Below are positions 55,651-64,000 of a stretch of 64,000 nt of DNA, piece after piece (position 1 is the first letter of the stretch; the number at the start of each line of letters is the position of its first letter). The stretch is from Streptomyces hygroscopicus (GTDB taxonomy: Bacteria > Actinomycetota > Actinomycetes > Streptomycetales > Streptomycetaceae): the NCBI GenBank assembly GCA_002021875.1, contig CP018627.1, forward strand, positions 7,750,001-7,814,000. The letters run 5' to 3'. The position numbers and the translations under genes are program-made. The notes under the pieces are model-generated. The model had not been told where the DNA came from. It was given only the letters and a program-made list of their open reading frames with translations, and ran no database searches.

Positions 55651-56724
55651 TCATTCGTGCGGGCGGGAAGCCCCCAGCTCGATCAGGCATCGGCGCCCCG
55701 CCGAGAGTGTGGCGAGGGCCCGGGGGGACCCGCGCAGATGGTCGGCCAGGGCATCCGTCAGGACGAGGAGGCAGCGGGGGTCCACCGAGCGGGCGGAGAG
55801 GTAGGTCGCGGCGAAGGCGAGGTGGCCGGTGAATACGCGCTCGTCGTCCACGAATACGGCCGCGGCCAGGGAATCCAGCAGTCGGCCGAGGAAATCGGCG
55901 GCCTCCTCGTGTTCCATGCCCGAGCGGCTCCGCAAGCCGGGGAGCACGTCACGCAGCGCGTGGGTCACGTGCTCGAGCAGCTCGGGGCGTTGCCGGACGA
56001 GTACGGCGTACGCCTCTACGGCACCGGCCTGGACCGACGACTCCCCGCACGGCGCCGGGGGCCAGCGGTGGAGCAGTGCTTCCGCGGCGCCACGGGCGTC
56101 GGCCGCGTACAGGTCCGCGCCCAGGGTGTACGCCCATGTGCCCTCGGGGCCGAACCCCGGCCCGCCCGTCATGACGGGAACGCCGGCGTATCTGCAGGTC
56201 TCGATCTGCCGGTGGGCGAGCGGAAGGTTCCACGACAGGGTGCATGAGAGAGCGACCACGTCGGGGCCGTTCTGATGGACGTCCGAGAGCAGTTCGTGAG
56301 GGGAGACCGAGCCGCCGAGTGAGCGCACGTGGAAGCCGCGCAGTCGCAGCACCTCGGTGAGGATGTGGGAGGGCAGAACGTGCCATTCGCCGTCGCTGCA
56401 TGCCACCAGCACATGGCGGGGTGAGCCGCCCCCCGCGGGGGCGGGGGCGGTTTCGCGGGTGCGGGCGGCGGACGCGATCGCGTCCACTGTCAGTCGGCTG
56501 ACATGGGTGGCGGCGTGCTCCCGCGCCACCGTCCACTCGCCGGACTCCCACCGCTCACCGACCCTCACCTGGGCGGGTGCCACCAGTCCCAGCAGTACGT
56601 CCTCCGCGTTCACACCGCTCGTCACCAGGCCGGTGGCCAGCTCCAGCGCTCCGTCCTCGTCCGCACCCGCCAGGCAGGCGTCGAAGTCCGCGCGGACGGT
56701 GTCGGTGATCCCGGTGCCGTTCAT
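55651..56724 (-). CDS. Cobalamin-binding sensor protein (CarH-like cap and B12 domain)
   Basis: 357 residues. A four-helix cap (residues about 25-95) contains the W-x9-EH motif in RWESGEWTVAREHAAT, the feature that packs over the upper face of adenosylcobalamin in light sensors like CarH. A B12-binding Rossmann domain follows: HVLVACSDGEWHVLPSHILT supplies the lower-ligand His (E-x-H-x-x-P instead of D-x-H-x-x-G), then ALSCTLSWNLP and PVMTGGPGFGP. The last 140 residues are helical and unassigned. No DNA-binding domain is present. The gene overlaps the PP2C stop (ATGA), so it is probably a partner or modulator of that phosphatase. Confidence 0.85.
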   Translation of the reverse strand: MNGTGITDTVRADFDACLAGADEDGALELATGLVTSGVNAEDVLLGLVAPAQVRVGERWESGEWTVAREHAATHVSRLTVDAIASAARTRETAPAPAGGGSPRHVLVACSDGEWHVLPSHILTEVLRLRGFHVRSLGGSVSPHELLSDVHQNGPDVVALSCTLSWNLPLAHRQIETCRYAGVPVMTGGPGFGPEGTWAYTLGADLYAADARGAAEALLHRWPPAPCGESSVQAGAVEAYAVLVRQRPELLEHVTHALRDVLPGLRSRSGMEHEEAADFLGRLLDSLAAAVFVDDERVFTGHLAFAATYLSARSVDPRCLLVLTDALADHLRGSPRALATLSAGRRCLIELGASRPHE

Positions 56725-58385
56725 GGGCCCTCGGACTCCCCGGCAGGTCCGGACCCGCCGCTGCTCTCGGGCGGACGGTGCGGTGGTGCGTCACGGCGGG
56801 GAGGTGCCTGAAGCGTCAGGATGGAGATGTCGTCGTGCGGGCGGCCGGCGAGCCATTCGGTCGTGAGGAGTTCCAGCCGCTCGGCGACCGACGGCGCCTG
56901 CATGCCGACGCAGCTTGCCAGCGCGTCGACGAGGCGTTCGTCGCCGTAGATCTCCCGCCCGCTCGCACCACCGCGTGCCTCGGTGACCCCGTCGCTGTAG
57001 AGAAGCATCAGCTCACCGGGTTCGAGACGGCACTCGGTACGGCCGAAACTGGGATCGGGCACCGCTCCGAGGAGCATGCCCTCGCAGACGATTTCCGCCA
57101 CCTTTCCATCGTCGCGCAGGACGAGCGGGGAGAGGTGGCCGCCGCTGGCGATCTCCACCTTCACCGAGCCGTCGTCGCAGGGGCGGGCGGAACCCGTGAC
57201 CAGGGTCGTGAAGCGGTGGCCGGCGCTCATGACGAGGTCGTTGAGCAGCCGCAGGTCACGCAGGGGATCGGGCCCCGTCCGGACCATGGCCAGAGTGCGC
57301 ATGCTCTGTCGTACCTGCCCTGCCACCACCGCGGCCTCCGCGCCCTTGCCGGACACGTCGCCGAAGAAGAACGTGACCCCGCCCGCGGCGGAAGGGGCCA
57401 CATGGTAGAAGTCGCCGCTGATGCGCAGAGCCTCCGCGGCCGGTCGGTACGCGGCGCCGAGCCTGAGGCCGTCGGCCGACGGCAGCGGCTCCGGAGCCAT
57501 GCTGGCCTGCAGGACGGCGATGGTGTGGGCCTGCTGCGAGTAGAGCGCCGCCGTTGCCAGCGCGAGTCCGGCCCGTACGGCGAACCGATGCGCCAGCTCG
57601 ATGTCCGAGTCGTCGAAGCGGGCACGCTCCGGGCCGCGCAGCATGATCAGCGCACCGGCCGGCACGCCCCCCGCGGCGAGCTGGACCACCAGCGCGTCCT
57701 CGCCCCGACCGAACTCACCGGGCATGACCTCGTCGAGCGCGGCCATCTCCTGGGGGCGTACGACAGTGGGGCGCGGTTGGAGCCCGTATAGCGCGTCCTC
57801 GACCTTGGGCACCCATTTCAGCGTCTCGACCGCCACCTCCCCGGAACACCGGGCATCGCCCGGACCCGCCCGGTGCCAGTGGGTACGCCGCCCGCTCACG
57901 GGCAGGACGACCACGGACGCGTCCGCCAGCTTCGGGATCACGATCTCGACGAGCGCACGGACGGTACGGCCGTGGTGGAGCGAGGCGCCCAGGCGCCGGG
58001 TGGTCTCCTCCAGAAAGGCCGACTTCTCGCGCTCGTGGGCGAGCGCGGCCTCGGCCTCCTGAGCGCTGCCGACCTGATGGACCAGCCACACCGTGAGCCC
58101 ACCGGCGGTGTGCAGGCGACCGCTGAGCCCGCGGCCCTCGTAAGCGGCGGAGAAACGCTCCTCCCGCCGGGCGGCGGCCCGGGCGAGGGGCGCGGCGGCC
58201 GACATGCTCACCGGCCCGCCCGGGCGCAGCCGGGGGAAGAGGTGGGCGGCGGCGCGGTTGAATCCCCGGACGGGCCCATCGGCCCGATCGCAGATGACGA
58301 CGGCCTCGTCGACAAGATCCAGCAGCTCGCCGAGGTGCGCCGGGACACAGCCCCATGTGCCCCCGTCGCCGCTGTCGTCCGTCAT
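56721..58385 (-). CDS. PAS/GAF sensor PP2C phosphatase
   Basis: 554 residues from ATG 58385 (AGG upstream; ATG 58406 is an alternative). The N-terminal PAS-like segment is LLDLVDEAVVICDRADGPVR (residues about 15-130). A GAF domain follows (LGASLHHGRTVRALVEIVIP), then a PP2C/SpoIIE phosphatase domain with SGDFYHVAPS, FFFGDVSGKGAEAAV, LLYSDGVTEARGG and PHDDISILTL. Such proteins act on phosphorylated anti-sigma antagonists. It is the first gene of a two-gene operon with the B12-binding protein, implying that light or cobalamin tunes a partner-switching cascade. Confidence 0.9.
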   Translation of the reverse strand: MTDDSGDGGTWGCVPAHLGELLDLVDEAVVICDRADGPVRGFNRAAAHLFPRLRPGGPVSMSAAAPLARAAARREERFSAAYEGRGLSGRLHTAGGLTVWLVHQVGSAQEAEAALAHEREKSAFLEETTRRLGASLHHGRTVRALVEIVIPKLADASVVVLPVSGRRTHWHRAGPGDARCSGEVAVETLKWVPKVEDALYGLQPRPTVVRPQEMAALDEVMPGEFGRGEDALVVQLAAGGVPAGALIMLRGPERARFDDSDIELAHRFAVRAGLALATAALYSQQAHTIAVLQASMAPEPLPSADGLRLGAAYRPAAEALRISGDFYHVAPSAAGGVTFFFGDVSGKGAEAAVVAGQVRQSMRTLAMVRTGPDPLRDLRLLNDLVMSAGHRFTTLVTGSARPCDDGSVKVEIASGGHLSPLVLRDDGKVAEIVCEGMLLGAVPDPSFGRTECRLEPGELMLLYSDGVTEARGGASGREIYGDERLVDALASCVGMQAPSVAERLELLTTEWLAGRPHDDISILTLQAPPRRDAPPHRPPESSGGSGPAGESEGP

Positions 58386-58603
58386 CGGCCACCGCCTCTT
58401 GCGCATGGCGCTACCGCGCCCAATGCCCGAGTTGCTCCACCTTCCATTCTGTTTGTCCGGTGTGGTTGCCGCATGGGTGGGTCGGGGGGCGCCGAGGTAC
58501 CTCGGGATACGTCGGGGCACGTCGGGGCACGTCGGGCTGCGTCCCCGGGGGCCGCGAGGCCCGCAACCGTGGCTGACGGCGAGAGCGGACGTCAGCCAGA
58601 GAG
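58386..58603. other. Gene-free region with short GTCGGGGCAC repeats
   Basis: Upstream of the PP2C gene, ACGTCGGGGCACGTCGGGGC repeats around 58508-58545. An 18-bp duplication, GAGAGCGGACGTCAGCCA/C, follows at 58581-58598 and 58599-58616. No coding potential. Confidence 0.7.
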
Positions 58604-58656
58604 CGGACGTCAGCCCTCCGCCGGGGCCACCCCGATCGGGCAGGAGACGCCCGTGC
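58604..58656 (-). repeat. Partial copy of the msrA 3' end (left border of the accessory insert)
   Basis: Read on the minus strand this encodes [15 protein letters not shown] plus a stop, almost the same as the real MsrA C-terminus ([15 protein letters not shown]). It ends abruptly at the 11-bp sequence GACGCCCGTGC (58646-58656), where foreign-looking sequence begins. Confidence 0.9.
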
Positions 58657-58769
58657 CTACGAGGGTATAGCTACGTGACCCGCGGGGATACGAGCAACGA
58701 TCTACGTCGGGATCGGCCAGGACCGGGGCGGCGCGGCGCGGGTCCGGGCGTCAGAAGGACTGCCGCGCC

Positions 58770-58976
58770 CTATGCGGCGTGCGGCACGAATGAGACGCGG
58801 GTTTCTTCAGCGTCGATCGACACGTCCAGTATGGCGTCCAGTGCCTTGGCCAAGGTGCGCAGCAGCGGGAGCGTCGGCACGGTGCCGCCTCCCTCGAGAC
58901 GGTCCACGTCCTGTGCGGACAGCCCTGTCGCCAGCACTTTGATGCCCCGCCGCATCGCCCGCGGCGCAAAGCGCAC
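58770..58976 (-). pseudogene. Truncated XRE-type HTH protein
   Basis: A 68-codon frame ends DVDRLEGGGTVPTLPLLRTL, AKALDAILDVSID. This is the recognition helix and last helices of an XRE/Cro-type domain, usually preceded by GLSQxxLA. The first helices are missing or degenerate (KVLATGLSAQ). It could be the back part of a toxin-antitoxin-type antitoxin. It starts immediately before the EthD gene end. Confidence 0.6.
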
Positions 58977-58987
58977 AGCCCAAAGGG

Positions 58988-59323
58988 TTAGACCACAACC
59001 CTTTCTTCAGTGACCATTACTGCCACCGAATTCATATCGATGAAATTACTCTCGTCTGGATTCACCAACTCCTTGTAATTCCTGGACGCGAAGAAGGCGT
59101 CGTGATCCGTCCAGCTTTCAAACCAGATTTCAGTGAGGCCATCGTAGGCGGGGCTCGGATACCCGTCGGCGGGTACCGGGTGGGAGACGGTGTACTTCTT
59201 TACGTACTGCCGCGCTTCTGGAATAGAGGTGAACAACGGGGCGTGGCGGTTTCGGTGATGCTCAACGAATTCCTCGAAGGTCATTCCATCGATACGGTTG
59301 ATCATGAAAACGAACTTGATCAC
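58988..59323 (-). CDS. EthD-domain (dimeric alpha/beta barrel) protein
   Basis: 111 residues from GTG 59323 with AAGGAG at seven bases. The N-terminus IKFVFMINRIDGMTFEEFVE, then HHRNRHAPLFTSIPEARQYV, is the classic EthD pattern; the second half has YDGLTEIWFESWTDHDAFFA. EthD proteins are small barrel enzymes or chaperones in ether and polyketide metabolism. Codons such as AGT, AAT and ATA are frequent, unlike the rest of the window, suggesting recent acquisition. It is divergent from a MerR gene across a shared palindrome. Confidence 0.85.
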   Translation of the reverse strand: MIKFVFMINRIDGMTFEEFVEHHRNRHAPLFTSIPEARQYVKKYTVSHPVPADGYPSPAYDGLTEIWFESWTDHDAFFASRNYKELVNPDESNFIDMNSVAVMVTEERVVV

Positions 59324-59415
59324 GAACTTCTCCTTTTTGTGCTCGCGGACGCGAGAGGTCGGCAACCAGGTGCCCTGGCGGCGGATCGCGAGCCATGGGG
59401 TTAACCTAAACGCTT

Positions 59416-59425
59416 ACATCGATGT
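59416..59425. promoter_or_regulatory. ACATCGATGT operator in the EthD/MerR divergent promoter
   Basis: The perfect palindrome ACATCGATGT sits inside TTACATCGATGTCAA. On the minus strand it directly follows a TTGACA -35 (plus 59423-59428) that serves the EthD gene. This is the expected place for the MerR protein encoded at 59468. Confidence 0.7.
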
Positions 59426-59467
59426 CAAGGGCAAGTCGCTGTGACCCAAGGCACAGGAGGGGTTGAG

Positions 59468-59851
59468 ATGCGGATCGGTGAACTGTCCGTCCGGACAGGA
59501 GCAAGCCGTCGATCACTGCGCTACTACGAGCAGCAGGGCTTGCTGGTCAGCGCGAGGTCCCCCAGCGGTCAACGGTGCTACGACGATGATCATGTCCAGC
59601 GGGTGGCGTTGATTCAGGCATTCCTGGCCGCCGGAATGTCCAGCAGAACCATCGCCCTGATGGTCCCCTGCATGACGGAGCCCAACATGAATAGAGCCCG
59701 GCAAGCCTTGACCGCAATGAATCAGGAGCGAAATCGCCTTTCGTCCACAATAGACAGCCTAGTCGCCGCCAGAGCGGCACTTGATCACCTGATTGACGTA
59801 AATCGAGACTTTCTGGCGAACGTGGTGGACGACCAGCCTCGGACCGACTAA
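59468..59851 (+). CDS. MerR family regulator
   Basis: 127 residues from ATG 59468 with AGGAGGGG upstream. MerR winged helix: MRIGELSVRTGASRRSLRYY, then EQQGLLVSARSPSGQRCYDD and RVALIQAFLAAGMSSRTIAL. A coiled dimerisation helix follows, and there is only a very short C-terminus with one Cys (VPCMTE), so a large ligand domain is absent. It is divergent from the EthD gene, its probable target. Its base composition is lower in GC than the chromosomal neighbours. Confidence 0.9.
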   Translation: MRIGELSVRTGASRRSLRYYEQQGLLVSARSPSGQRCYDDDHVQRVALIQAFLAAGMSSRTIALMVPCMTEPNMNRARQALTAMNQERNRLSSTIDSLVAARAALDHLIDVNRDFLANVVDDQPRTD

Positions 59852-59904
59852 ATCAGCATCCCGGTTTTCCTCCGGTGAAATATTCCGCCTCATGCGGCGC
59901 GCGC

Positions 59905-60364
59905 TTAAAATTGTTCCCTGTCGGCATTTTCCGCGATCCGCCGGATTGGAGTCTGCAAGAGGTCGCGTGTGGATAGGCGGTGAGTTGTCCATGCCTGTCG
60001 GATCCGGCTACGCATGGTGATGACCGTGTCGGCGAGATCGAAAAATGCGTCGATGACGGTGGCGCGCCGCTCGTAGCAGCGGGCGAGCCGGTAGAAGGCG
60101 TTCTGCCAGGCGTGGGTACGTTCGACGTGCCAACGCCGGCTGGCCAGGATCGGTGCCTTCTCACCTTTATGCGCGATGCGGCCGTGGATGCCGCGCGCGT
60201 TGAGCAGAGCGCAGGTCTTGTCCGAGTCGTAGCCGGCGTCCAGGTGCACGGTGATGTTGTCGGGCAACGGTCCGAGGTCGTCCAGGCGGCTCAGGGCCGA
60301 GGCGAGCAGTGGGGAGTCGTGGCGGTTGGCACCGGTGTAAAGCCCCCCGTTCTCTGGCCCCGTG
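59905..60364 (-). pseudogene. IS5-type transposase, C-terminal fragment
   Basis: The frame carries GGLYTGANRHDSPLLASALS, DNITVHLDAGYDSDKTCALL (second catalytic Asp), HGRIAHKGEKAPILASRRWH, then VERTHAWQNAFYRLARCYER (catalytic Glu in HVERT) and FFDLADTVITMRSRI. This matches Streptomyces IS5-family transposases. The N-terminal third, with the first Asp, is gone: upstream of about 60364 the similarity stops. No terminal inverted repeats could be paired. Inactive IS relic. Confidence 0.82.
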
Positions 60365-60689
60365 GCAACTCCCGCCCCAAGCCGCTACGGCCGGCGGCGT
60401 GCCCACAACGTGCCACTCAGGCACCGTGCGCCCGCCACCGGCCGCCCCGATCAGCTGGCCCTGCCCAGCCGGGCCGCCGTCACCCGCGCCAGCATCGCCA
60501 CCTCACACGCAGCAGCGACGTCAGTACTTCTGTCGGCCACCCGGATAACGGACCGGCTTTCGGCACTCCGGCGCGTCCTCAGGCGTGAGCTCATCGCCGA
60601 GCGCGTAACACAAGGCGGCGTGCAGCTGCTCCGCTTCCACCACCGTCAGCACCAGCGACGCCAGGGACGCGTGACCGGGGCGGAGGAGC

Positions 60690-60968
60690 ACGCATGTACT
60701 GGCGCACTGCGGAGAGCAACGGATCGGAGGCCCGCGAGGCAGCCCAGTCCATACGGTCCAGAGCCACCGTGGACAAGTCGTAGTAGCCCAGCTTCACGGC
60801 CAGGTCGTGCGCAGTGCGGTAGGTACTCGACAGGGCAGCCCGCAGCTCGGTCGACGGCGTCCGATACGCGGCTGTAGTGATCTCCGCCATTGTTCCTGGG
60901 AAATCAAGAGCAGCGTCCTGGAGCTTCGTGGCCCGGACCTGCTGGCACAGTGCCTGAGCAGCGGCGAT
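60690..60968 (-). pseudogene. Fragment of a Streptomyces XRE/TPR regulator
   Basis: The minus frame has AEITTAAYRTPSTELRAALS, STYRTAHDLAVKLGYYDLST, VALDRMDWAASRASDPLLSA and VRQYMRA, then diverges. This is an internal TPR-like part of a large family of Streptomyces XRE regulators; both the HTH and the rest of the TPR array are missing. A further minus-strand piece at about 60520-60665 (SLASLVLTVVEAEQLHAALC, then YALGDELTPEDAPECRKPVR) looks like another gene fragment of unknown type. Confidence 0.6.
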
Positions 60969-61266
60969 GAGCTGAGGAGTGGGACGCGGTGTGATCGCCG
61001 GACGGCGCCCAGGTCGTCCGCGCTCGGCGAAGTGGGGCTCCGGCCATGTGGTGAGCGGGGCGTCGGCCTCGTAGTAGATCTCCAGGCGCGACAGGTGCCC
61101 GGTGCCCGTCCTGAGTGAAGACCAGCGCCCCGGCATCGGCTGGTGCGGCGTACAGGGTGGGAGGAGCGCTTCGGCATCGCCGTCGCGTCGCCGGAGGGGC
61201 GTCGCCTCAGTCACCAGCCGGAGCGATTCCCGTCGGGCACGAACGGCCCGACGGGTCACCTGGCTT

Positions 61267-61298
61267 GACGCCCGTGCTGCCGCCGAGGCCGCAGTAGC
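61267..61298 (-). repeat. Right part of the interrupted msrA-tail copy
   Basis: Starts with the same GACGCCCGTGC (61267-61277) that ends the left part at 58646-58656, then continues as TGCCGCCGAGGCCGCAGTAGC. This matches the next part of the msrA 3' end apart from a 3-base insertion and one change. It runs directly into the intact msrA gene end at 61299. Confidence 0.85.
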
Positions 61299-61304
61299 CG
61301 GACG

Positions 61305-61964
61305 TCAGCCCTCCGCCTTGGCCACGCCGATCGGGCAGGAGACGCCCGTGCCGCCGATGCCGCAGTAGCCGGCCGGGTTCTTGTCCAAGTACTGCTGGTG
61401 ATATGCCTCGGCGGCGTAGAAGGGGCCCGCGGGGAGGATCTCGGTGGTGATCTCGCCGTAGCCGGAGCCCGTCAGGACGGACTGGTAGGCGGCGCGGGAG
61501 GACTCGGCCTCGGACTGCTGCTCGGGGGAGTGGGCGTAGATGGCCGAGCGGTACTGGGTGCCGACGTCGTTGCCCTGGCGGAAGCCCTGGGTGGGGTCGT
61601 GGGACTCCCAGAAGAGCTTCAGGAGGGCTGCGTAGGAGGTGATCGTCGGGTCGAAGACGACGCGGACGGCCTCGGTGTGGCCGGTGAGGCCGCTGCAGAC
61701 CTCCTCGTAGGTGGGGTTCTCGGTGTGGCCGCCCTGGTAGCCGACGAGGGTGGTCCAGACGCCCGGGGCCTGCCAGAACTTCCGCTCCGCGCCCCAGAAG
61801 CAGCCCAGGCCGAAGTCGGCGACGACCAGGCCCTCCGGGTACGGGCCGGCCAGCGGGTTGCCGAGGACCGTGTGGCGGTCGGGGACGGCGAAACCCGGTT
61901 CGGGGCGGCCCTTCAGCGCCTCCTCGGGGGAGGGGAGGTGGTTCTTGTGGCGGCTGAACAGCAT
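61305..61964 (-). CDS. msrA: Peptide-methionine (S)-S-oxide reductase MsrA
   Basis: A 219-residue MsrA, which repairs methionine-S-sulfoxide. The catalytic motif GCFWGAE (nucleophilic Cys at residue about 55) is followed by [20 protein letters not shown], then [13 protein letters not shown] and the C-terminal [13 protein letters not shown]. Cys in GYCG and VSCP are candidates for the recycling disulfides. ATG 61964 follows AGGAG. The 3' end is duplicated and the duplicate is split by the insert at 58657-61266. Confidence 0.95.
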   Translation of the reverse strand: MLFSRHKNHLPSPEEALKGRPEPGFAVPDRHTVLGNPLAGPYPEGLVVADFGLGCFWGAERKFWQAPGVWTTLVGYQGGHTENPTYEEVCSGLTGHTEAVRVVFDPTITSYAALLKLFWESHDPTQGFRQGNDVGTQYRSAIYAHSPEQQSEAESSRAAYQSVLTGSGYGEITTEILPAGPFYAAEAYHQQYLDKNPAGYCGIGGTGVSCPIGVAKAEG

Positions 61965-62065
61965 GAGGGCTCCTCGCGTGACGGGTACGGCGGCTCCGGC
62001 GCTCGTATACGGGTGCGCGGCGCTTCCTCTACAACGGATACGGGACGGCGGGAATTCCGCCCCCC

Positions 62066-63163
62066 TCACCGCGGCAGCGTCGCCGGAGAGCCGCCCCCGC
62101 CCTCCCAGCCCGCGACCGCGAGCGCCCGGTAGACCGTGTACTCGGCCGCCGGATCCGCCCCGTACGACCACGGGACCGCGCCCACATGGCCGTCCACGTG
62201 GCGCAGCTGCTCCAGGGCCTCCGCGTACCGCTCCGCCCGGACCAGGAAGAAGACCAGCAGATGGCGGACGTGCGGCAGCACCGGGTGATCGGCGGGGGCG
62301 TGGCGGACGGCGAAGAGCGCGCCCTCGATCGCCTTCACGATCACCTCGCTCCGGTACAGCGTGCGGACGAGGTTCGCCTCCGGCAGGTGCTCGAAGACGC
62401 CGAAGAGGGGCAGCGCGGGGAGGAGGCTCTTCTCGGGGGCCGAGGCGGCGGCCGCGTGGGTGAAGGCGTCGGCGCGGTCCTGGGAGCCGTGCCATTTCTC
62501 GCACCAGTAGTGGAGGGCGGCCAGGTGGGCGCCCATGTGGTGCGGGGCGAGCTTGGTGACCTTGGACCACAGCTCCTCGAAGTCGGCCTGCCGGTAGGCC
62601 ATACCGCGGGCGACGCCGAGCTCGATGATGTGCGGCACCGGGTCGTCCGGGGCCAGCCGGGCCGCCTCGTGGCAGACGTCCCGGGCCTCCTCCAGGATCA
62701 TCCGGAAGTCCACCGAGGACGGGTCGAGCAGCGCCTGGCGGACCAGGAACTCCGCCTGCACCGCCGCCGCGCCCGGGTCCTCGGGGGCCGCCACCCGCCA
62801 GGTGCGCAGCCACATCCCGCCCTGGCCGGGGGCCTGGGCGAGCTCGAAGGCCGCCGCTCCGGCCAGCGTCTGCACCCGCTGCCAGCGCAGCTCCGAGGTG
62901 GCCTCGGTGAGTGCGAGCAGGCGGGCGGCCGGCTGCCAGTCCTGCCGGGCCTGGACCTCCTCCAGGGCGTCGATCAGCTGCCGGTCCGGGCCGGGCAGCC
63001 GTACGTCCAGCCGCTCGCGCGGTACGAAGCCGTACTCCTGCGGATCCGAGGCGCGCATCATCCCCCGCACGGCCTCGCGGCCCCCGCGCCGCCGCCGCAG
63101 GGCCGGCATGACGATCAGCCCGCCGATCATGACGATGGCGATGAGGAAGATCAGAAGCTCCAT
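62066..63163 (-). CDS. Membrane-anchored helical-repeat hypothetical protein
   Basis: 365 residues. One N-terminal helix ([20 protein letters not shown], residues 3-22) is followed by a basic RRRRGG stop-transfer, then a large cytoplasmic helical domain with TPR-like helix pairs ([58 protein letters not shown]). The family is found across Streptomyces but its function is not known to me. It lies between msrA and a divergent cystathionine gamma-synthase-like gene. Confidence 0.78.
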   Translation of the reverse strand: MELLIFLIAIVMIGGLIVMPALRRRRGGREAVRGMMRASDPQEYGFVPRERLDVRLPGPDRQLIDALEEVQARQDWQPAARLLALTEATSELRWQRVQTLAGAAAFELAQAPGQGGMWLRTWRVAAPEDPGAAAVQAEFLVRQALLDPSSVDFRMILEEARDVCHEAARLAPDDPVPHIIELGVARGMAYRQADFEELWSKVTKLAPHHMGAHLAALHYWCEKWHGSQDRADAFTHAAAASAPEKSLLPALPLFGVFEHLPEANLVRTLYRSEVIVKAIEGALFAVRHAPADHPVLPHVRHLLVFFLVRAERYAEALEQLRHVDGHVGAVPWSYGADPAAEYTVYRALAVAGWEGGGGSPATLPR

Positions 63164-63300
63164 GAGGTGTCCCCGTGTGAAGTTCCGTAACAGCTGGTGG
63201 TCCAGAACGGCTGGTGGCCCAGAACGGCTTGTGGTCCAGCCTATGCGCCTCGGCGGTCGTTGAATCCAGCACGGGCGCGTCGGGCGTTACGCTCGGGCCC

Positions 63301-64000
63301 ATGAGCCACCAGCACCCCCAGGGGCATCCTCAGAGTTTCGAGACGCTCGCCATCCACGCGGGTCAGGAGGCCGACTCGCTCACCGGCGCCGTCGTCCCCC
63401 CGATCTACCAGGTCTCCACCTACAAGCAGGACGGGGTGGGCGGTCTGCGGGGCGGCTATGAGTACAGCCGTTCCGCCAACCCCACCCGCAGCGCGCTCGA
63501 GGAGAACCTGGCCGCGCTGGAAGGTGGCCGCCGCGGCCTCGCCTTCGCGTCCGGTCTCGCCGCCGAGGACTGCCTGCTGCGCACGCTTCTGGTGCCGGGC
63601 GACCATGTCGTCATCCCGGACGACGCCTACGGCGGTACGTTCCGCCTGTTCGCCAAGGTCGTGGAGCGCTGGGGGGTGGAGTGGTCGGTCGCCGACACCT
63701 CCGACCCGGCGGCCGTACAGGCCGCGCTCCGCCCCCGTACGAAGGTGATCTGGGTCGAGACCCCGAGCAACCCGCTGCTCGGCATCACCGACATCGCCGC
63801 CGTCGCCGACATCGCCCGCACCGCGGGGGCCCGGCTGGTGGTGGACAACACCTTCGCCAGCCCCTACCTCCAGCAGCCGCTCGCGCTCGGCGCGGATGTC
63901 GTGGTGCACTCCACCACCAAGTACATGGGCGGGCACTCGGATGTCGTCGGCGGTGCGCTGGTCGTCTCCGACACCGGCCTCGGGGACGAACTCGCCTTCC
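63301..64000 (+). CDS. Cystathionine gamma-synthase-like PLP enzyme (5' part)
   Basis: The gene runs off the right edge; 233 codons are visible from ATG 63301. It is a Cys/Met-metabolism PLP enzyme, with [20 protein letters not shown] near the start, [20 protein letters not shown], and the phosphate-binding [32 protein letters not shown] holds the cofactor Asp, and [12 protein letters not shown] contains the Schiff-base Lys. Family members make or cleave cystathionine. The start follows TACGCT (63288-63293) by seven bases without a ribosome site, so it is probably leaderless. Confidence 0.93.
   Translation, partial: MSHQHPQGHPQSFETLAIHAGQEADSLTGAVVPPIYQVSTYKQDGVGGLRGGYEYSRSANPTRSALEENLAALEGGRRGLAFASGLAAEDCLLRTLLVPGDHVVIPDDAYGGTFRLFAKVVERWGVEWSVADTSDPAAVQAALRPRTKVIWVETPSNPLLGITDIAAVADIARTAGARLVVDNTFASPYLQQPLALGADVVVHSTTKYMGGHSDVVGGALVVSDTGLGDELAF

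Noticed and set aside
60362..60877. Plus-strand 171-codon frame next to the transposase
   Set aside because: It overlaps recognisable minus-strand fragments (SLASLVLTVVEAEQLHAALC and the XRE/TPR piece); its own translation has no domain.

Overview
The window looks like the chromosome of a Streptomyces or very close actinomycete. It has uniformly high GC coding sequence, GTG starts, GGAGG-type ribosome sites, ATGA-coupled operons, an eight-gene actinobacterial gas-vesicle cluster (gvpOAFGJLSK), a complete conservon (histidine kinase, roadblock, DUF742, GTPase) followed by a cytochrome P450, and Streptomyces-type Mfd, coiled-coil 'cellulose-binding' and BtrH_N proteins. No rRNA, tRNA, CRISPR array or complete prophage was seen. 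All calls come from reading the sequence; no database search was run.

Layout. 1-8 kb: the tail of an upstream gene, a DivIVA-like coiled-coil protein, a DHA2-type MFS exporter, a MacB/FtsX-type ABC pair and an MDR-family oxidoreductase. 8-13.5 kb: transposase debris, an aldo/keto reductase behind a MerR-type 19-bp-spacer promoter, a GAF-PP2C phosphatase, a VOC remnant, and an AlkA-like glycosylase translationally coupled to a VOC protein that is divergent from a MarR regulator. 13.5-17.1 kb: the gas-vesicle operon on the minus strand. 17.4-24 kb: mfd, a PucR-type regulator and two small proteins. 24-33 kb: a minus-strand oligopeptide ABC importer (binding lipoprotein, two permeases, two ATPases) ending in a cytoplasmic gamma-glutamyltransferase-like enzyme, divergent from an FCD/GntR regulator with a TTGGT-N3-ACCAA operator between them. 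33-42 kb: a lipoprotein, a LysR/class-A-beta-lactamase-like divergent pair, a Tat-exported metallo-hydrolase, an SDR/LysR divergent pair, a secreted RTX-repeat protein and a sugar-type binding lipoprotein. 42-48 kb: the conservon and P450, separated by a methyltransferase pseudogene. 48-56 kb: an esterase, a WYL regulator, a MerR-BtrH_N coupled pair, a VWA protein and several broken genes. 55.6-58.4 kb: a coupled PP2C phosphatase/B12-binding protein operon. 58.6-61.3 kb: an accessory insert of lower GC (XRE fragment, EthD protein, MerR, truncated IS5-type transposase, XRE/TPR fragment) lying between two parts of a broken duplicate of the msrA 3' end. 61.3-64 kb: msrA, an unknown membrane-anchored protein and the start of a cystathionine gamma-synthase-like gene.

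The most striking window-wide signal is a repeated pattern of short tandem duplications (about 11-34 bp, 2-5 copies) at gene ends and intergenic junctions. In the peptide importer they carry the ribosome sites and start codons of downstream genes, and they create a 24-codon mini-cistron that bridges two genes. A second theme is decay: at least eight truncated or frameshifted genes lie between intact ones, including a head-to-head deletion that removed both 5' ends of a TetR/methyltransferase pair. A third is leaderless gene architecture: at least six genes have a TANNNT hexamer 6-7 bases before the start codon.
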